Shown: positions 44,020 through 55,782 of the stretch, piece after piece
Layout of the letters: the number at the start of each line of letters is the position of its first letter
How positions within the stretch are numbered: the stretch's first letter is position 1
Assembly: GCF_013466785.1 (NCBI RefSeq)
Contig: NZ_CP059163.1
Location: 434,001-498,000, forward strand
DNA length: 64,000 nt
Direction of reading: 5' to 3'
Source: Nocardioides marinisabuli
GTDB taxonomy: Bacteria > Actinomycetota > Actinomycetes > Propionibacteriales > Nocardioidaceae
Position numbers and translations under genes: made by a program
The notes under the pieces: model-generated
Told to the model about the DNA's origin: nothing
The model's input: the letters and a program-made list of their open reading frames with translations, nothing else
The model's database searches: none

Positions 44020-44724
44020 CTACGGCAGGTCGAGCAGCTTCTCGCGCACGGCGTACATGACCGCCTCCATCCGCGAGTGCAGCTGCAGCTTCTCGAGGAT
44101 GTTGCGCACGTGGTTCTTCACGGTGTTCTCGGAGATGAACAGCTGCTTGGCGATCTCGCGGTTGTTCATGCCCTTGGCCACCAGGCGCAGGACCTCGAGC
44201 TCGCGCTCGGTCAGCCGCAGCCCCGGCACGTGCTCGCGCTCGGGCTTGCTCATCTGCTTGAACTCGTCGATCAGCTTGACCGCCATCGACGGGCTGATCA
44301 GCGACTGGCCGTCGGCCACCACGCGCACCGCCTGGGCCACCTCCTCGATCGAGGAGTCCTTGAGGAGGTAGCCGGCCGCGCCGCTCTTGACCGCCTCGTA
44401 GAGATCGGCCTCCTCGTCGGAGACGGTGAGCATGATGATCTTGGCCGAGGGCACGGCCTCCTTGATCGAGCGGCAGGCCTCGATGCCGGTGCGCTTGGGC
44501 ATCCGGATGTCGAGCAGCACCACGTCGGGTGCCACCCCGGCGGCCAGCGTCGTGCCCTCGATGCCGTCGCCGGCCTCGCCGACGACCTCGATGCCGTCCT
44601 CGACGCCCAGGAGCATCGTCAGACCGCGACGGAAGAGCTCCTGGTCGTCCACGACCATCACGCGGATGGGTTCGGTGCCCGTGCCCGAGGGGCCCGTCGT
44701 CTCATCTGCCACGGAGCGCATCAT
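44020..44724 (-). CDS. NarL/LuxR-family response regulator
   Basis: 234 residues. The receiver domain has IRVMVVDDQELFRRGL (acidic pair), DVVLLDIRMPKRTGIEA (phospho-acceptor Asp), MLTVSDEEADLYEA and GAAGYLLKDSS (Lys). The C-terminal LuxR-type HTH has LRLTERELEVLRLVAKGMNN and ISENTVKNHVRNIL. No sensor kinase is adjacent, so it is an orphan here. Starts at 44724, 44721 (ATG) or 44709 (GTG, VADETTG) are possible. It sits between the hpf gene and the YcaQ-like gene, a common actinobacterial location. Confidence 0.92.
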   Translation of the reverse strand: MMRSVADETTGPSGTGTEPIRVMVVDDQELFRRGLTMLLGVEDGIEVVGEAGDGIEGTTLAAGVAPDVVLLDIRMPKRTGIEACRSIKEAVPSAKIIMLTVSDEEADLYEAVKSGAAGYLLKDSSIEEVAQAVRVVADGQSLISPSMAVKLIDEFKQMSKPEREHVPGLRLTERELEVLRLVAKGMNNREIAKQLFISENTVKNHVRNILEKLQLHSRMEAVMYAVREKLLDLP

Positions 44725-44809
44725 GGCACGGACATGGCCCGATCGGATGGTCGCACCACCCGATCGGGCCAGGTCCGTCTGCTCGGTCGGCCTGCTCAGT
44801 GCCGGTTGC

Positions 44810-45436
44810 TCACTGCTGGCCCAGGTCCAGCGACAGCACTCCGTAGTCGTAGCCGCGGCGCCGGTAGACGACCGAGGGCCGCTCGCTCTCCTTGTCGACG
44901 AACAGGTAGAAGTCGTGACCCACGAGCTCCATCTCGTAGAGCGCCTGGTCGAGCGTCATCGGGCTCGCCGGGTGGGTCTTCTCGCGCACGATCATCGGGC
45001 CGTCGCCGTCCATGGCCACGGGTCCGACCTCGCGCTCGGTCTCGGTCTCGCCGGAGTCGCCGGTGACGAGGTCCTCGACCATCGGGGTGCCCGAGAGCGC
45101 CTCGCCCACCGAGACCGGCGTCTTGCGGCCGCGGTGCACGCGGCGGCGGTCGGCGGCGCGCTGCATCTGGCGCGCCATCTTGTCGAGGGCCAGGTCGAGG
45201 GCGGCCATCTTGTCGTCGGCCGCCGCCTCGGCCCGGATGACCGGTCCCTTGGAGAAGGCGGTCAGCTCCACGTGCACCGCCCGGTCGTGCTGCCGGGGGT
45301 TGGGTTCGCAGTCGACCTCCACGTGGACCCGCATGATCCGGTGGTCGTGCTTCTCGAGCTTCGCCAGCTTCTCCGAGCAGTGGGCGCGGAAGCCCTCCTT
45401 GATCTCGCAGTGCCGTCCGGTGACCACAACTTCCAT
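44810..45436 (-). CDS. hpf: Ribosome hibernation-promoting factor, long form
   Basis: 208 residues. The N-terminal S30AE domain (residues 1 to about 100) has MEVVVTGRHCEIKEGFRAHC and AAADDKMAALDLALDKMARQ. A linker leads to the C-terminal dimerisation domain with REKTHPASPMTLDQALYEM, VGHDFYLFVDKES and VVYRRRGYDYGVL. The long form causes 100S dimers in most bacteria. AGGAGG is ideally placed before ATG 45436. The 486-nt upstream region is unusually long and hairpin-rich, suggesting regulated expression. Confidence 0.94.
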   Translation of the reverse strand: MEVVVTGRHCEIKEGFRAHCSEKLAKLEKHDHRIMRVHVEVDCEPNPRQHDRAVHVELTAFSKGPVIRAEAAADDKMAALDLALDKMARQMQRAADRRRVHRGRKTPVSVGEALSGTPMVEDLVTGDSGETETEREVGPVAMDGDGPMIVREKTHPASPMTLDQALYEMELVGHDFYLFVDKESERPSVVYRRRGYDYGVLSLDLGQQ

Positions 45437-45922
45437 GTGAACCTCCTCGTGCGCACCAGGTGCGCGATGGGTGATCTCTCAGGCTCCTGGCACGCCTCCC
45501 GTGCGCGCGGTGCGCGCCGAGGCGGGACAGGCCGACGACCGGGCGCGGTGCGCCCGGTGGTGGGAATGGGATGGAGCCCGCCCGGCCGACCTGGTCTTCG
45601 ACCCCACAATCGCCTGCTGAGGCTCTCGCAGCTTCCCTGCCACTACCCGCCTTCTCCCGGGGTGGGCCACATCTGGTGACCGGACCGGGGCAGGACTTAC
45701 GTCTAAGCCGCACCGTGATCGTCGCGCCCACGGGGCCTGGGCCCCGTGCACCGACTTACGTGGACCGCTTCGCCTGCGACTGGCATCGGCTTGCCGCGGG
45801 GACGTCCGGGCTGGCCGGCGCGTCCCGACGACGCAACCACGGACCCGGACGGACTCCATGACGAGACGATAGGCGAGGCGGGGTCGCGACGAAAGGGAGA
45901 CCCCCACCTTTCACCCGGCTCC
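45437..45922. promoter_or_regulatory. Long hpf upstream region with hairpins
   Basis: 486 nt with no convincing gene on either strand. Just above the hpf ribosome site is GCGCACC-A-GGTGCGC (45451-45465, 7-bp arms). Farther up, CACGGGGCC and GGCCCCGTG (45729-45748) form a 9-bp stem with a 2-nt loop. ACTTACGT occurs twice (near 45693 and 45753). GAAAGG and CCTTTC (about 45893-45914) flank a short loop next to the comF stop and may terminate comF. Promoter boxes could not be assigned. A small RNA or 5'-UTR control element is possible. Confidence 0.4.
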
Positions 45923-46645
45923 TCACCCCTCGCCGGCGGCCGGTGGCCTGCGCCGCCGGGTGGCCGCGACGACGACGGCGCCGAGGACCGGCAGCCCGAC
46001 GGCCTCCAGGGCGCGCTGCGCCTCGCGCAGGGTGGAGCCCGTGGTGACGACGTCGTCGCAGACGACCGCGCCGGCCAGCGGCCCGGCCGCGGCCAGGCGC
46101 CGCAGCGGCGGCGACGGACAGGTCATCGAGCCCGCCAGGTTGGCCGCCCGGCCGGCGGTGTCGAGCCCCGCCTGGTCGAGCACGCCGGGGCGCAGCCGCA
46201 GCAGCCGCGCCGCGCCCACCGGGTGGCCGGCGCGGGCCGCCGCGGCCGCCGCCAGGCGCGTCATGGTCCAGGTGGGGTCGTGGCCGCGCGTGCGCACCGT
46301 GGCCGCCCGCGAGGGCACCGGCACCAGCACCAGCCCGCCCCGTGCACCGCGCGGGAGGGGCGCCACCAGGGGGCCGAGCGCCACCCCCAGCAACCGGGCC
46401 AGCGGCACCCGCAGGGGGTGCAGACCGCGCTCCTTGTGGCCCAGGACGAGGGCGCGGAGCACGCCCTCGTAGCCGCCCGCCGCGCACACGTCGACCAGTC
46501 CCGGCGGGCAGGGGTCGGGCTGCGCCGGGACCGCGGAGGTCGGCAGCCCGGCGCCGCACGCGGCGCACAGCAGCCGGCCCGGCGCGCCGCAGCCCACGCA
46601 GGCGCTGCCCAGCAGCAGGTCGAGGGCGGCGTCGCGCAGCAGCAC
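45923..46645 (-). CDS. comF: ComF family phosphoribosyltransferase-like protein
   Basis: 240 residues. The N-terminal zinc-finger-like part has ACVGCGAPGRLLCAACGAG (two C-x-x-C pairs). The C-terminal PRTase domain has LVLVPVPSRAATVRTRGHD (the R-x-R-G family motif) and AVVCDDVVTTGSTLREAQ, the PRPP loop. ComF homologs act in natural transformation in some bacteria; the actinobacterial role is unclear. It sits between lpqB and hpf exactly as in Mycobacterium (Rv3242c region). The PRPP loop is intact. Confidence 0.9.
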   Translation of the reverse strand: MLLRDAALDLLLGSACVGCGAPGRLLCAACGAGLPTSAVPAQPDPCPPGLVDVCAAGGYEGVLRALVLGHKERGLHPLRVPLARLLGVALGPLVAPLPRGARGGLVLVPVPSRAATVRTRGHDPTWTMTRLAAAAAARAGHPVGAARLLRLRPGVLDQAGLDTAGRAANLAGSMTCPSPPLRRLAAAGPLAGAVVCDDVVTTGSTLREAQRALEAVGLPVLGAVVVAATRRRRPPAAGEG

Positions 46646-46729
46646 GCCTCGATGCCACCAGGCGCCGGCCCCCGGCTCAAGCGCCGCCGCGGCGGCTGTG
46701 GAGGAGGACCAGGAGGAGGAGCAGCCGCC

Positions 46730-48460
46730 TCAGCCGACGTAGCCGACGTAGGTGACGCCCGCGTCGAGCACCTGCGGCCCCCGCACCGCCACCGACAGGT
46801 CGATCAGCCCGCTGCCGGTGATCGCGTAGACCACCTGCTCCGGCACCGGCGACCCGGCCAGCGACGTCGCCCCGCCGAGGGTGGTGGTGATGCCCTCGAG
46901 GCCGGTCGGGGCGCCGTCGACGCCGATCGTGCTGACCTTGCCGCTGGCGGGGCTGAGCCGGTTGAGCACCGCGATGGTGGTGGTGGTGCGCCAGGCGATG
47001 TCGACGATGCGGCCCGGCGCCTCCTCCGGGGAGAGCGCACGGGCCCGGGAGGCCCCGACCACCCGACCCCGCTGGTCCTGGTGCAGGCGGGCGACGCGCA
47101 CCTCGTCGGCGCGGCCCAGGCGCACCACGGCGACCACGCGGCTGCCGTCGCGCGAGACCAGGAAGCTCTTGACCTCCTCGCCGGTGATCCCGGGGACCTC
47201 GACCACCGAGCCGCGATCCCCCCGCAGCCAGCGGACCTGGGCGCCGTCCGCGGTGCGGTCGAGCAGCCAGAGCCGGTCGCGGTGGTCCCAGGCCGGGGTG
47301 GCCAGGTCGGTGGCGTCCTGGAGGGTCGTGGTGACGTCCTGGTCGGCGCCGCGCACCGGCGCCGTCCACAGCGTCGTGCCGTCGGCCGAGACCTCCGCGG
47401 CCTGCTCGCCGCGCAGGTCGACCGCGACGCTGCGCGCGCCCAGGTCGGTGCGGCCGAACGGCCCGTCGACCGGGTCGAGCGAGCCGGGGGTGCCGGAGAC
47501 CAGCAGCCCCTCGCGCAGCCCGTAGAGCAGCGAGCTGGCCTGGTAGCCGCTGGGGTCCAGGCGCACACCGGCGTCGACGGGGATGCGGTCCTCGCCGTCG
47601 GCGAGGCGGATGCGCTGTCCCCCGATGCTGAGCGTGAAGGCCTCGATGTCGGGGTCCTGGCGCAGCGTCCAGGCGAGCTGGGCCAGCATCTGGGCGTTCT
47701 CGGTGGGCGTCAGCGAGGCGGCCTCGCCCGTGAGCTCGATGGCGGCGGTGCCGTCGGGCGTGACCGGCACCGACAGCTCCAGTGCGAGGTCGGGCGGGAC
47801 CAGGGAGCGCGCGACCCGGTCGTCGCGCGGGCCCTCGATGAGCCCCTCGATGAGGGTGCTGGCCAGCTTGTCGTCGTCGGCGACGAAGACCGGCTCGGGC
47901 ACCAGCACCTCCCCGCCGGGGGCCAGGAAGTAGAGCGCGAGCTGGTCGTAGCGGGCCTCGAACCAGGTCTGCGGCACCACCAGGTCGCTCGGCGGGTTGG
48001 TGATGCGCAGCTGCCCGTCCTCGGTGGTGAGCGAGAGCTGGAGGATCGACTCGTACGCCGACAGCGCCCCCTCGTAGGCGCCGCGGGCGTCGAAGCGGTC
48101 GGCGCCGCCCAGGCGCAGCGAGACCCGCGAGCTCGACGTGCTCTGCGGCTGGGCCTCGACGTAGGTGACGAGCCCGTCGGGGTTCCAGGCCGCGGCGGCG
48201 TCGGAGGCGAGGTACTCCTTGGCGGTGGTCAGCTCCCGGGGCCAGGCCTGCATCGCGTCGAGGAAGCCGCGCACCACCTCGGTGGCGCTCTGGCCCTCCT
48301 GCGGGGCCCGGGCGTCGATGGCCGGCACCCCGCCCATGTCGGCGTCGACCCCGTCGCCCACGCCGGCGCCCACGACCGGCCCGGACTCGGGCATGCTCAC
48401 GCAGCCGCCGGCCAGCAGCAGCAGCGGCAGCAGCAGGGCGACCAGCCCCCGGCGGCTCAC
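46730..48460 (-). CDS. lpqB: LpqB-type beta-propeller lipoprotein
   Basis: 576 residues from GTG 48460, overlapping the mtrB stop (GTGA). A lipobox signal (LLLPLLLLAGGCVSMPESG) precedes a GerMN-type domain (residues about 60-300) and a beta-propeller-like C-terminal half (RWLRGDRGSVVEVPGITGEE; DEVRVARLHQDQRGRVVG). LpqB binds the sensor domain of MtrB in Mycobacterium and tunes MtrAB signalling in cell wall and division control. Operon position after mtrB is conserved. Anchored outside the membrane by the lipidated Cys. Confidence 0.93.
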   Translation of the reverse strand: MSRRGLVALLLPLLLLAGGCVSMPESGPVVGAGVGDGVDADMGGVPAIDARAPQEGQSATEVVRGFLDAMQAWPRELTTAKEYLASDAAAAWNPDGLVTYVEAQPQSTSSSRVSLRLGGADRFDARGAYEGALSAYESILQLSLTTEDGQLRITNPPSDLVVPQTWFEARYDQLALYFLAPGGEVLVPEPVFVADDDKLASTLIEGLIEGPRDDRVARSLVPPDLALELSVPVTPDGTAAIELTGEAASLTPTENAQMLAQLAWTLRQDPDIEAFTLSIGGQRIRLADGEDRIPVDAGVRLDPSGYQASSLLYGLREGLLVSGTPGSLDPVDGPFGRTDLGARSVAVDLRGEQAAEVSADGTTLWTAPVRGADQDVTTTLQDATDLATPAWDHRDRLWLLDRTADGAQVRWLRGDRGSVVEVPGITGEEVKSFLVSRDGSRVVAVVRLGRADEVRVARLHQDQRGRVVGASRARALSPEEAPGRIVDIAWRTTTTIAVLNRLSPASGKVSTIGVDGAPTGLEGITTTLGGATSLAGSPVPEQVVYAITGSGLIDLSVAVRGPQVLDAGVTYVGYVG

Positions 48461-50058
48461 ACCGCCTCCACGGCGTCGTCGGGGATCAGCGTGATCGGGC
48501 TGCGCCGCAGCGGCTCGCCGGCCCGGCGGGGCAGGGTGAGCCGGAACTGGGCACCCTCGCCGGGGCGGCCCCAGGCCTGGAGCCAGCCGCCGTGCAGGTG
48601 GGTGTCCTCCAGGGAGATCGCGAGACCGAGCCCGGTGCCGCCGGAGGTGCGGGCGCGGGCCGGGTCGGCGCGCCAGAAGCGGTTGAAGACCATCGCCGAC
48701 TCCCCCGGCGCCAGGCCCACCCCGTGGTCGCGCACCGCGATCGCGGCCGAGTGCTGGTCCCCGGCCACGTGCACGACCACCTCGGTGCTGCCGCCGGGCT
48801 CCGCGGGGCCCGCGTGGTCGATGGCGTTGGTGACCAGGTTGCGCACGATGCGCTCGACGCGCCGCACGTCGGCCTCGGCCAGGCAGGGGTGGTCGTCGGG
48901 GGCGCGCACGACCAGCTGCACGCCACGCTGGGCGGCGAGGGGCAGGGTGCTGTCGACGACCCGGTGGGCGACGTCGGTGAGGTTGACGTCGTCGACCTCG
49001 AGGACCGCGGCGCCCGCGTCGAACCGGCTGATCTCCAGCAGGTCCGAGAGCAGCGTCTCGAAGCGGTCGAGCTCGACCTGCAGCAGCTCGGCCGCGCGCG
49101 CCGAGACCGGGTCGAAGTCGGCGCGCGCGTCGTGCAGCACGTCACCGGCCATCCGGACCGTCGTCAGCGGGGTGCGCAGCTCGTGGGAGACGTCGGAGAC
49201 GAAGCGGCGCTGCACCCGGCTGAGCTCCTCGAGCTGGCGGATCTGGCGCTGCAGGTTGGAGGCCATCTGGTTGAACGAGGTGGCCAGGCGCGCCAGGTCG
49301 TCCTCCCCCTTGACCTCGAGCCGCTCGCGCAGCCGCCCGGCGGCGAGCCGCTCGGCGACCCGGCGGGCCATCCGCACCGGGGTGACCACCTGGCGCGTGA
49401 CGAGGAACGCGACACCGGCCACCAGCACCAGCAGCAGCGACCCCGCCGTCAGCAGCGCCCGGCTGACCAGGTCGAGGGTGCGCTCCTCCCCGGAGAGCGG
49501 GAAGAGCAGGTAGAGGGTGTAGGTGCGTCCGTCGGCCGGCAGGGTGACCTGCGAGCCCACGACGACGCCCGGCTCGACGAGCCGGGTGCCGTCGGGCCCC
49601 TCCCGGCGGATCCGGGTGTAGGTCCAGGCGGGCTCGGCCACCTCGGCGAAGTGCTCGACGAGGCTCGGGGGCACCGAGGTGCGGTCCAGCCCCCGGGTGT
49701 ACGTCGCCCCGCCCTCGCTCAGGTCCCCGGCCCCGGTCGGCCCGGCCAGCACGACCGCGAAGTCACGGCTCGCGCCGCGCGCGATGATGGGCTCGACCAG
49801 CGCCCGCTGCTGCTGGGCGGCGTCGACGTCGCTGAAGGGCGTGGACTGCAGGCGCGCCCGCGCGTCGTCGGTCTCGTTGCCGGCCTCGGCCACCACCGCC
49901 TCGACGCGCTGGTCGAGCAGGCCGTCGCGGGTCTGCTGCAGCAGCAGCCAGCCGACGACCCCGACGACGACCGCCGAGAGCAGCACGGTGCTGGCCACCA
50001 CGCGCGCCTGGATGGAGCGACGCCAGAACGTCAGCGCCCCGCGAGCCCCCGTGGCCAT
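48457..50058 (-). CDS. mtrB: Sensor histidine kinase MtrB
   Basis: 533 residues. Two membrane helices (VVASTVLLSAVVVGVVGWLL; LLTAGSLLLVLVAGVAFLV) flank an extracytoplasmic sensor of about 140 residues. A HAMP domain (RMARRVAERLAAGRLRERLE) follows, then HisKA with FVSDVSHELRTPLTTVRMAG (phospho-His), and HATPase with IVRNLVTNAIDHAG (N-box) and TGLGLAISLEDTHLHGG. It phosphorylates MtrA and controls cell wall hydrolases, division and osmotic responses. Seven nt separate it from the corrected mtrA stop. Confidence 0.95.
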   Translation of the reverse strand: MATGARGALTFWRRSIQARVVASTVLLSAVVVGVVGWLLLQQTRDGLLDQRVEAVVAEAGNETDDARARLQSTPFSDVDAAQQQRALVEPIIARGASRDFAVVLAGPTGAGDLSEGGATYTRGLDRTSVPPSLVEHFAEVAEPAWTYTRIRREGPDGTRLVEPGVVVGSQVTLPADGRTYTLYLLFPLSGEERTLDLVSRALLTAGSLLLVLVAGVAFLVTRQVVTPVRMARRVAERLAAGRLRERLEVKGEDDLARLATSFNQMASNLQRQIRQLEELSRVQRRFVSDVSHELRTPLTTVRMAGDVLHDARADFDPVSARAAELLQVELDRFETLLSDLLEISRFDAGAAVLEVDDVNLTDVAHRVVDSTLPLAAQRGVQLVVRAPDDHPCLAEADVRRVERIVRNLVTNAIDHAGPAEPGGSTEVVVHVAGDQHSAAIAVRDHGVGLAPGESAMVFNRFWRADPARARTSGGTGLGLAISLEDTHLHGGWLQAWGRPGEGAQFRLTLPRRAGEPLRRSPITLIPDDAVEAV

Positions 50059-50065
50059 CGGGCCC

Positions 50066-50780
<715 letters not shown>

Positions 50781-50865
50781 GCTCCCCATCCTGCACCCCG
50801 GCACCACGCCGGCGCGGGAGCCGGTCGTGGTGCCAGGGAGAGTCGTGCGTCGGTGTCTGGTGTCC

Positions 50866-52311
<1,446 letters not shown>

Positions 52312-52415
52312 CTTGTTGTCTCCTCGAAGCGTCTGGAGCAGGTCTGCGTCGCGCATCTGCGCATCGTCGGGATCTCCCACGCGGACCCCACCAGCGTAGG
52401 TCGGCCCCGGAGGGA

Positions 52416-53369
52416 TCAGGAATTCGTGGGAGCGCCCCGGCGCGGGCGCAGGTGCAGCACCGCGACGACCGCCGCACCGACCACGAGGCCCAGCAGCGCG
52501 GAGGCAGCGGTGTTGACCAGCCAGGCCGCGACGGCGCCGGCGGCGCCGAGCGCGTCGTGGACGGCCTCCTCGAGGTGGTGGACCAGGTCGTAGAGCGCGT
52601 GCCAGCCCAGCTCGTCGACGCCCACCAGCAGGATGTGCCCGCCGACCCACAGCATGGCGGCGGTGCCGACGGCACCGATCACGGCCAGCAGGCGCGGCAT
52701 CGCCGCCACCATCGCGTGCCCGACCCGCTGGGCGGTGGCCGAGCTGCGCTGGGCCAGGCCCAGCCCGATGTCGTCGATCTTCACGATGACCGCCACGACG
52801 CCGTACACCAGCGCGGTGATGCCGACACCGACCACGGCCAGGATGACGGCGCGCGACCAGAACGGCTCGTCGGCGACCTCGTTGAGGCTGATCACCATGA
52901 TCTCGGCCGAGAGGATCAGGTCGGTGCGGATCGCCCCCGAGACCATCTTCTTCTCCGCCGCCGCCGGGTCGAGGACCTCACCGGCGTCCGCGGCCGGCTC
53001 CTCGGGGTGGTGCCCGCTCACCTTCTCCCAGATCTTCTCGGCGCCCTCGTAGCACAGGAAGGCGCCGCCGAGCATCAGGATCGGGGTGAGCAGCCAGGGC
53101 AGGAACTGCGAGAGCAGCAGCGCCGCCGGCAGGATGATGAGCATCTTGTTGCGCAGCGAGCCGACCGCGATCTTGCGGATCATCGGGAGCTCGCGCTCCG
53201 CTGCGACGCCCTGCACGTACTGCGGCGTGACGGCCGTGTCGTCGACCACGACGCCGGCGGCCTTCATGCTGGCCCGGCCCGCGGCCGCCCCCACGTCGTC
53301 GACGGACGCGGCGGCCAGCCGGGCCAGCGCGGCGACGTCGTCGAGCAGGGCGAAGAGACCGCCGCTCAT
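52416..53369 (-). CDS. DUF808 family membrane protein (YedI-like)
   Basis: 317 residues. It starts [20 protein letters not shown], the standard DUF808 N-terminus, with [20 protein letters not shown]. Several membrane helices follow ([60 protein letters not shown]). A conserved acidic loop between helices contains [17 protein letters not shown]. Function unknown; sometimes called an inner-membrane protein of the YedI family. Lies 104 nt upstream of ahcY in the same direction. Confidence 0.9.
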   Translation of the reverse strand: MSGGLFALLDDVAALARLAAASVDDVGAAAGRASMKAAGVVVDDTAVTPQYVQGVAAERELPMIRKIAVGSLRNKMLIILPAALLLSQFLPWLLTPILMLGGAFLCYEGAEKIWEKVSGHHPEEPAADAGEVLDPAAAEKKMVSGAIRTDLILSAEIMVISLNEVADEPFWSRAVILAVVGVGITALVYGVVAVIVKIDDIGLGLAQRSSATAQRVGHAMVAAMPRLLAVIGAVGTAAMLWVGGHILLVGVDELGWHALYDLVHHLEEAVHDALGAAGAVAAWLVNTAASALLGLVVGAAVVAVLHLRPRRGAPTNS

Positions 53370-53420
53370 CGCGGGGCTCCGGGACGGGCACTCACCTGGG
53401 AGGTCTGCACGAGCAGGAGC

Positions 53421-54512
53421 CTACCCACGCGGGGACGTGACGTGCCCCTGCGCGGCGACCTGCGCGGCCACCTCCTCGGCGTGGTCGTCGACGCGCTGCG
53501 AGGCGACCGCGACGTCGGCGGCCTGGCCAACCTTGTGCCCGGCGAAGCCGAGCGGGTCGACGACGTGGGTCAGCACCCTGGCCACCGGGGGGCTGGCCAG
53601 CAGCAGGGACAGCCCGACGGCCGCCACGCTGGTCACGACCAGGGCGAGGGCCTGGTGCTGCTCGGCGAAGCCGCCCCAGCCGGCGTACCCGGCGCCCTTC
53701 ACCGCGAAGCCGTGGAAAAGGTAGACCACGAGGGTCGCGGCGCCCATCCGGGTGAACCAGCCCTGCACGCGCGGCACCAGCGCGAGGAACGCCCAGGCGC
53801 CCAGGGTGCCCAGCACCAGCAGGCTCGCGCGGGTCAGGAACGCGCGGGAGTCGCTCACGTCGAGCTCGTCGTAGCGGGCGCGGTAGTAGAGCCACTCGGT
53901 CGCCGCCCACTGGTCGGTGCGCGCGGTGAGCAGCCAGATGCCGACCAGCACCACCACCGAGACCACCTTCACCCACGGCGCCCGCAGCAGCTCCAGCCGC
54001 TCGGGGGTGGCCTTGAGCCCCATCACGAAGAACGGCAGCAGGCCCAGGATGCGGGCCACGTCGAGGGTGTCCCCGGCGTACAGGCCGGCGACCAGGCTGA
54101 CGACGACCGCCACCGCCAGACCGCCCCACAGGTCGCGGAGGACGGGGGTCAGCAGCCGCCAGAAGAACAGGGCCGAGAGGAACCACATCGGCCAGTGCGG
54201 GTCGCGCCAGAGGTCCTCGAGCTGCTCGCCCCCCACGTGGATGCGGAACAACGCGATGCCGGCCTCGAAGAGCACGTAGGGCACCGCGACGGTGCGCACC
54301 AGCCCCCACATCCGGGCCCGGGTGTAGGTGAAGGAGCGGGACAGGTAGCCGGTCACCAGGACGAACGCCGGCACGTGCCAGGCGTAGAGGAAGTCGTAGA
54401 GGTGCTCCACCAGGGCGGTGTCGGGCAGCAGCACCCAGGAGTGGCCCAGGACGACCAGCGTCACCAGGGCCATCTTGGCGTTGTCGAACCACGGGTCTCG
54501 TCGGGAGGCCAT
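53421..54512 (-). CDS. Acyltransferase 3 family membrane protein
   Basis: 363 residues with about ten membrane segments. It starts RDPWFDNAKMALVTLVVLGH, the family R/D...H pattern in helix 1 (catalytic His region), with FVLVTGYLSRSF and WPMWFLSALFFWRLL following. It moves acyl groups across or onto the membrane face, usually O-acetylating or O-acylating sugars. It could act on the surface polysaccharide, but is far from that operon. A soluble C-terminal tail of about 35 residues is present. Confidence 0.87.
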   Translation of the reverse strand: MASRRDPWFDNAKMALVTLVVLGHSWVLLPDTALVEHLYDFLYAWHVPAFVLVTGYLSRSFTYTRARMWGLVRTVAVPYVLFEAGIALFRIHVGGEQLEDLWRDPHWPMWFLSALFFWRLLTPVLRDLWGGLAVAVVVSLVAGLYAGDTLDVARILGLLPFFVMGLKATPERLELLRAPWVKVVSVVVLVGIWLLTARTDQWAATEWLYYRARYDELDVSDSRAFLTRASLLVLGTLGAWAFLALVPRVQGWFTRMGAATLVVYLFHGFAVKGAGYAGWGGFAEQHQALALVVTSVAAVGLSLLLASPPVARVLTHVVDPLGFAGHKVGQAADVAVASQRVDDHAEEVAAQVAAQGHVTSPRG

Positions 54513-54571
54513 CCCTCGTTCCTACCCGCCGCTCGTCGGCGGGCAAACCTCAGCCGGGTGTCGCGCTGCTC

Positions 54572-55600
54572 TCAGTCGTCGACGAGGCCCAGGCGCAGGT
54601 ACTCGGCCGCGTAGGTGCCGCTGAGCAGCAGGGAGGCGTAGCGGGCGACCTCGTCGCCCTCCTCGCAGGTCAGCGTCTCGACCCGCACCCCCCGCTCCGC
54701 GGCCGCGGACTCCAGCTGCTGGCGCTGCTCGTGCACGAGGGGGTCGTCGACCCCGTCGTCGAGCACGACCAGGACCGGACGCAGGTCGCCGCTGGTCTCG
54801 GCGAACGGGTCGTCGAAGACGTCGCGCGGCCGGGTGGCCTCGAGCACCGGCAGCAGCTGGTCGACCTCGCCGGCGATCGCGGCGCGGCCGCTGGAGCGCC
54901 GGACCGACTCCGCCACCCGGCGGGCCGCGCGGGCGGCCAGGACGCTGCCGCCCCACACGAGGGGGTTGGAGTCGGCCAGCGCGATGGCCAGGGTCTTGGC
55001 GGGGTTGACCGCCAGGTCGCGCCGTGGGGCGCAGGCCAGGGCGACCTGGTCGAGCGCGTCGGCGACGGTGCCGGGGTCGGCGCTCGGGCCGAGGCGCACC
55101 TGCTCGAGGTAGCTGAGCATCACCACGGCCGTGGCGAGCGGGTCGCGGGTGGTGGTCGGCAGGATCGCGCTCCACCGGCCCTCGGCGTGCTCGGCGACCA
55201 TCGAGCCGGGCGGGCAGGCCACCACGACCTGGCAGCCGCGGCGCAACGCCTCGGCGACGGCCGAGGCCGTGCCGGGGTCGCCGCCGTCGGGGGCGAGCAC
55301 CGCGACCAGGTCGAGGCTGCCGGCCCAGCCGGGCAGGGCGTGGCCGGGCCAGGCCACGAACGGCACCGGGCACCAGGGCTCCAGCACCGCGCGCAGCAGG
55401 CGCGAGTCGGGACCCGCGGCGATCACCGCACGCGGCCGCGGCAGGTCACGGGCGCGCTCGACCGCGTCGGCCATCGCCGACGCCGCGTCACCGGCCTCGC
55501 GGCGCACCCGGGAGCCGGACTCGGCCAGGGTGCGCAGCCGCAGGTCGATGCGCTCGAGCGCCGACTCGTCGTCGAGGCGGGACTCGTCGAACCAGGTCAC
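54572..55600 (-). CDS. SIS-domain protein of the manB locus (Rv3256c-like)
   Basis: 342 residues from GTG 55600, overlapping the Trm112 stop (GTGA). It starts [20 protein letters not shown], typical for the actinobacterial family found between manA and manB. SIS-like Rossmann segments are [31 protein letters not shown] and [20 protein letters not shown]. Such proteins are annotated as putative phosphosugar isomerases (PMI-related), but catalytic activity is unproven. Cytoplasmic. Likely cotranscribed with Trm112 and ManB for mannose metabolism. Confidence 0.85.
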   Translation of the reverse strand: MTWFDESRLDDESALERIDLRLRTLAESGSRVRREAGDAASAMADAVERARDLPRPRAVIAAGPDSRLLRAVLEPWCPVPFVAWPGHALPGWAGSLDLVAVLAPDGGDPGTASAVAEALRRGCQVVVACPPGSMVAEHAEGRWSAILPTTTRDPLATAVVMLSYLEQVRLGPSADPGTVADALDQVALACAPRRDLAVNPAKTLAIALADSNPLVWGGSVLAARAARRVAESVRRSSGRAAIAGEVDQLLPVLEATRPRDVFDDPFAETSGDLRPVLVVLDDGVDDPLVHEQRQQLESAAAERGVRVETLTCEEGDEVARYASLLLSGTYAAEYLRLGLVDD

Positions 55601-55782
55601 GGGCGGCGGGCCTCGTCGACGAGCAGCACCGGGATCTGGTCGCGCACCGGGTAGGCCAGGCCACAGGCCGCGCACACCAGCTCGGGGCCGGCGCCGACAC
55701 CCGGGCCCTCCCCCAGCTCGCCGTGGCAGTCGGGGCACACGATGATCTCGAGCAGGGCCGGGTCGAGCCCGAGCCCGCTCAC
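55597..55782 (-). CDS. Trm112 family zinc-ribbon protein
   Basis: 61 residues from GTG 55782, overlapping the manB stop; its own stop overlaps the SIS gene start. It contains [39 protein letters not shown] and ends with VDEARRP. The two C-x-x-C pairs form the Trm112 zinc ribbon. Eukaryotic Trm112 activates methyltransferases; the bacterial copies near manB are of uncertain role. Confidence 0.88.
   Translation of the reverse strand: MSGLGLDPALLEIIVCPDCHGELGEGPGVGAGPELVCAACGLAYPVRDQIPVLLVDEARRP

Noticed and set aside
45746..49513. A plus-strand frame of over 1200 codons opposite comF, lpqB and mtrB
   Set aside because: Shadow of three well-supported genes caused by high third-position GC.
52312..52415. 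SAH riboswitch upstream of ahcY
   Set aside because: The leader has some GC-rich pairing but I could not match the conserved SAH riboswitch core or pseudoknot; covariance-model search would decide.
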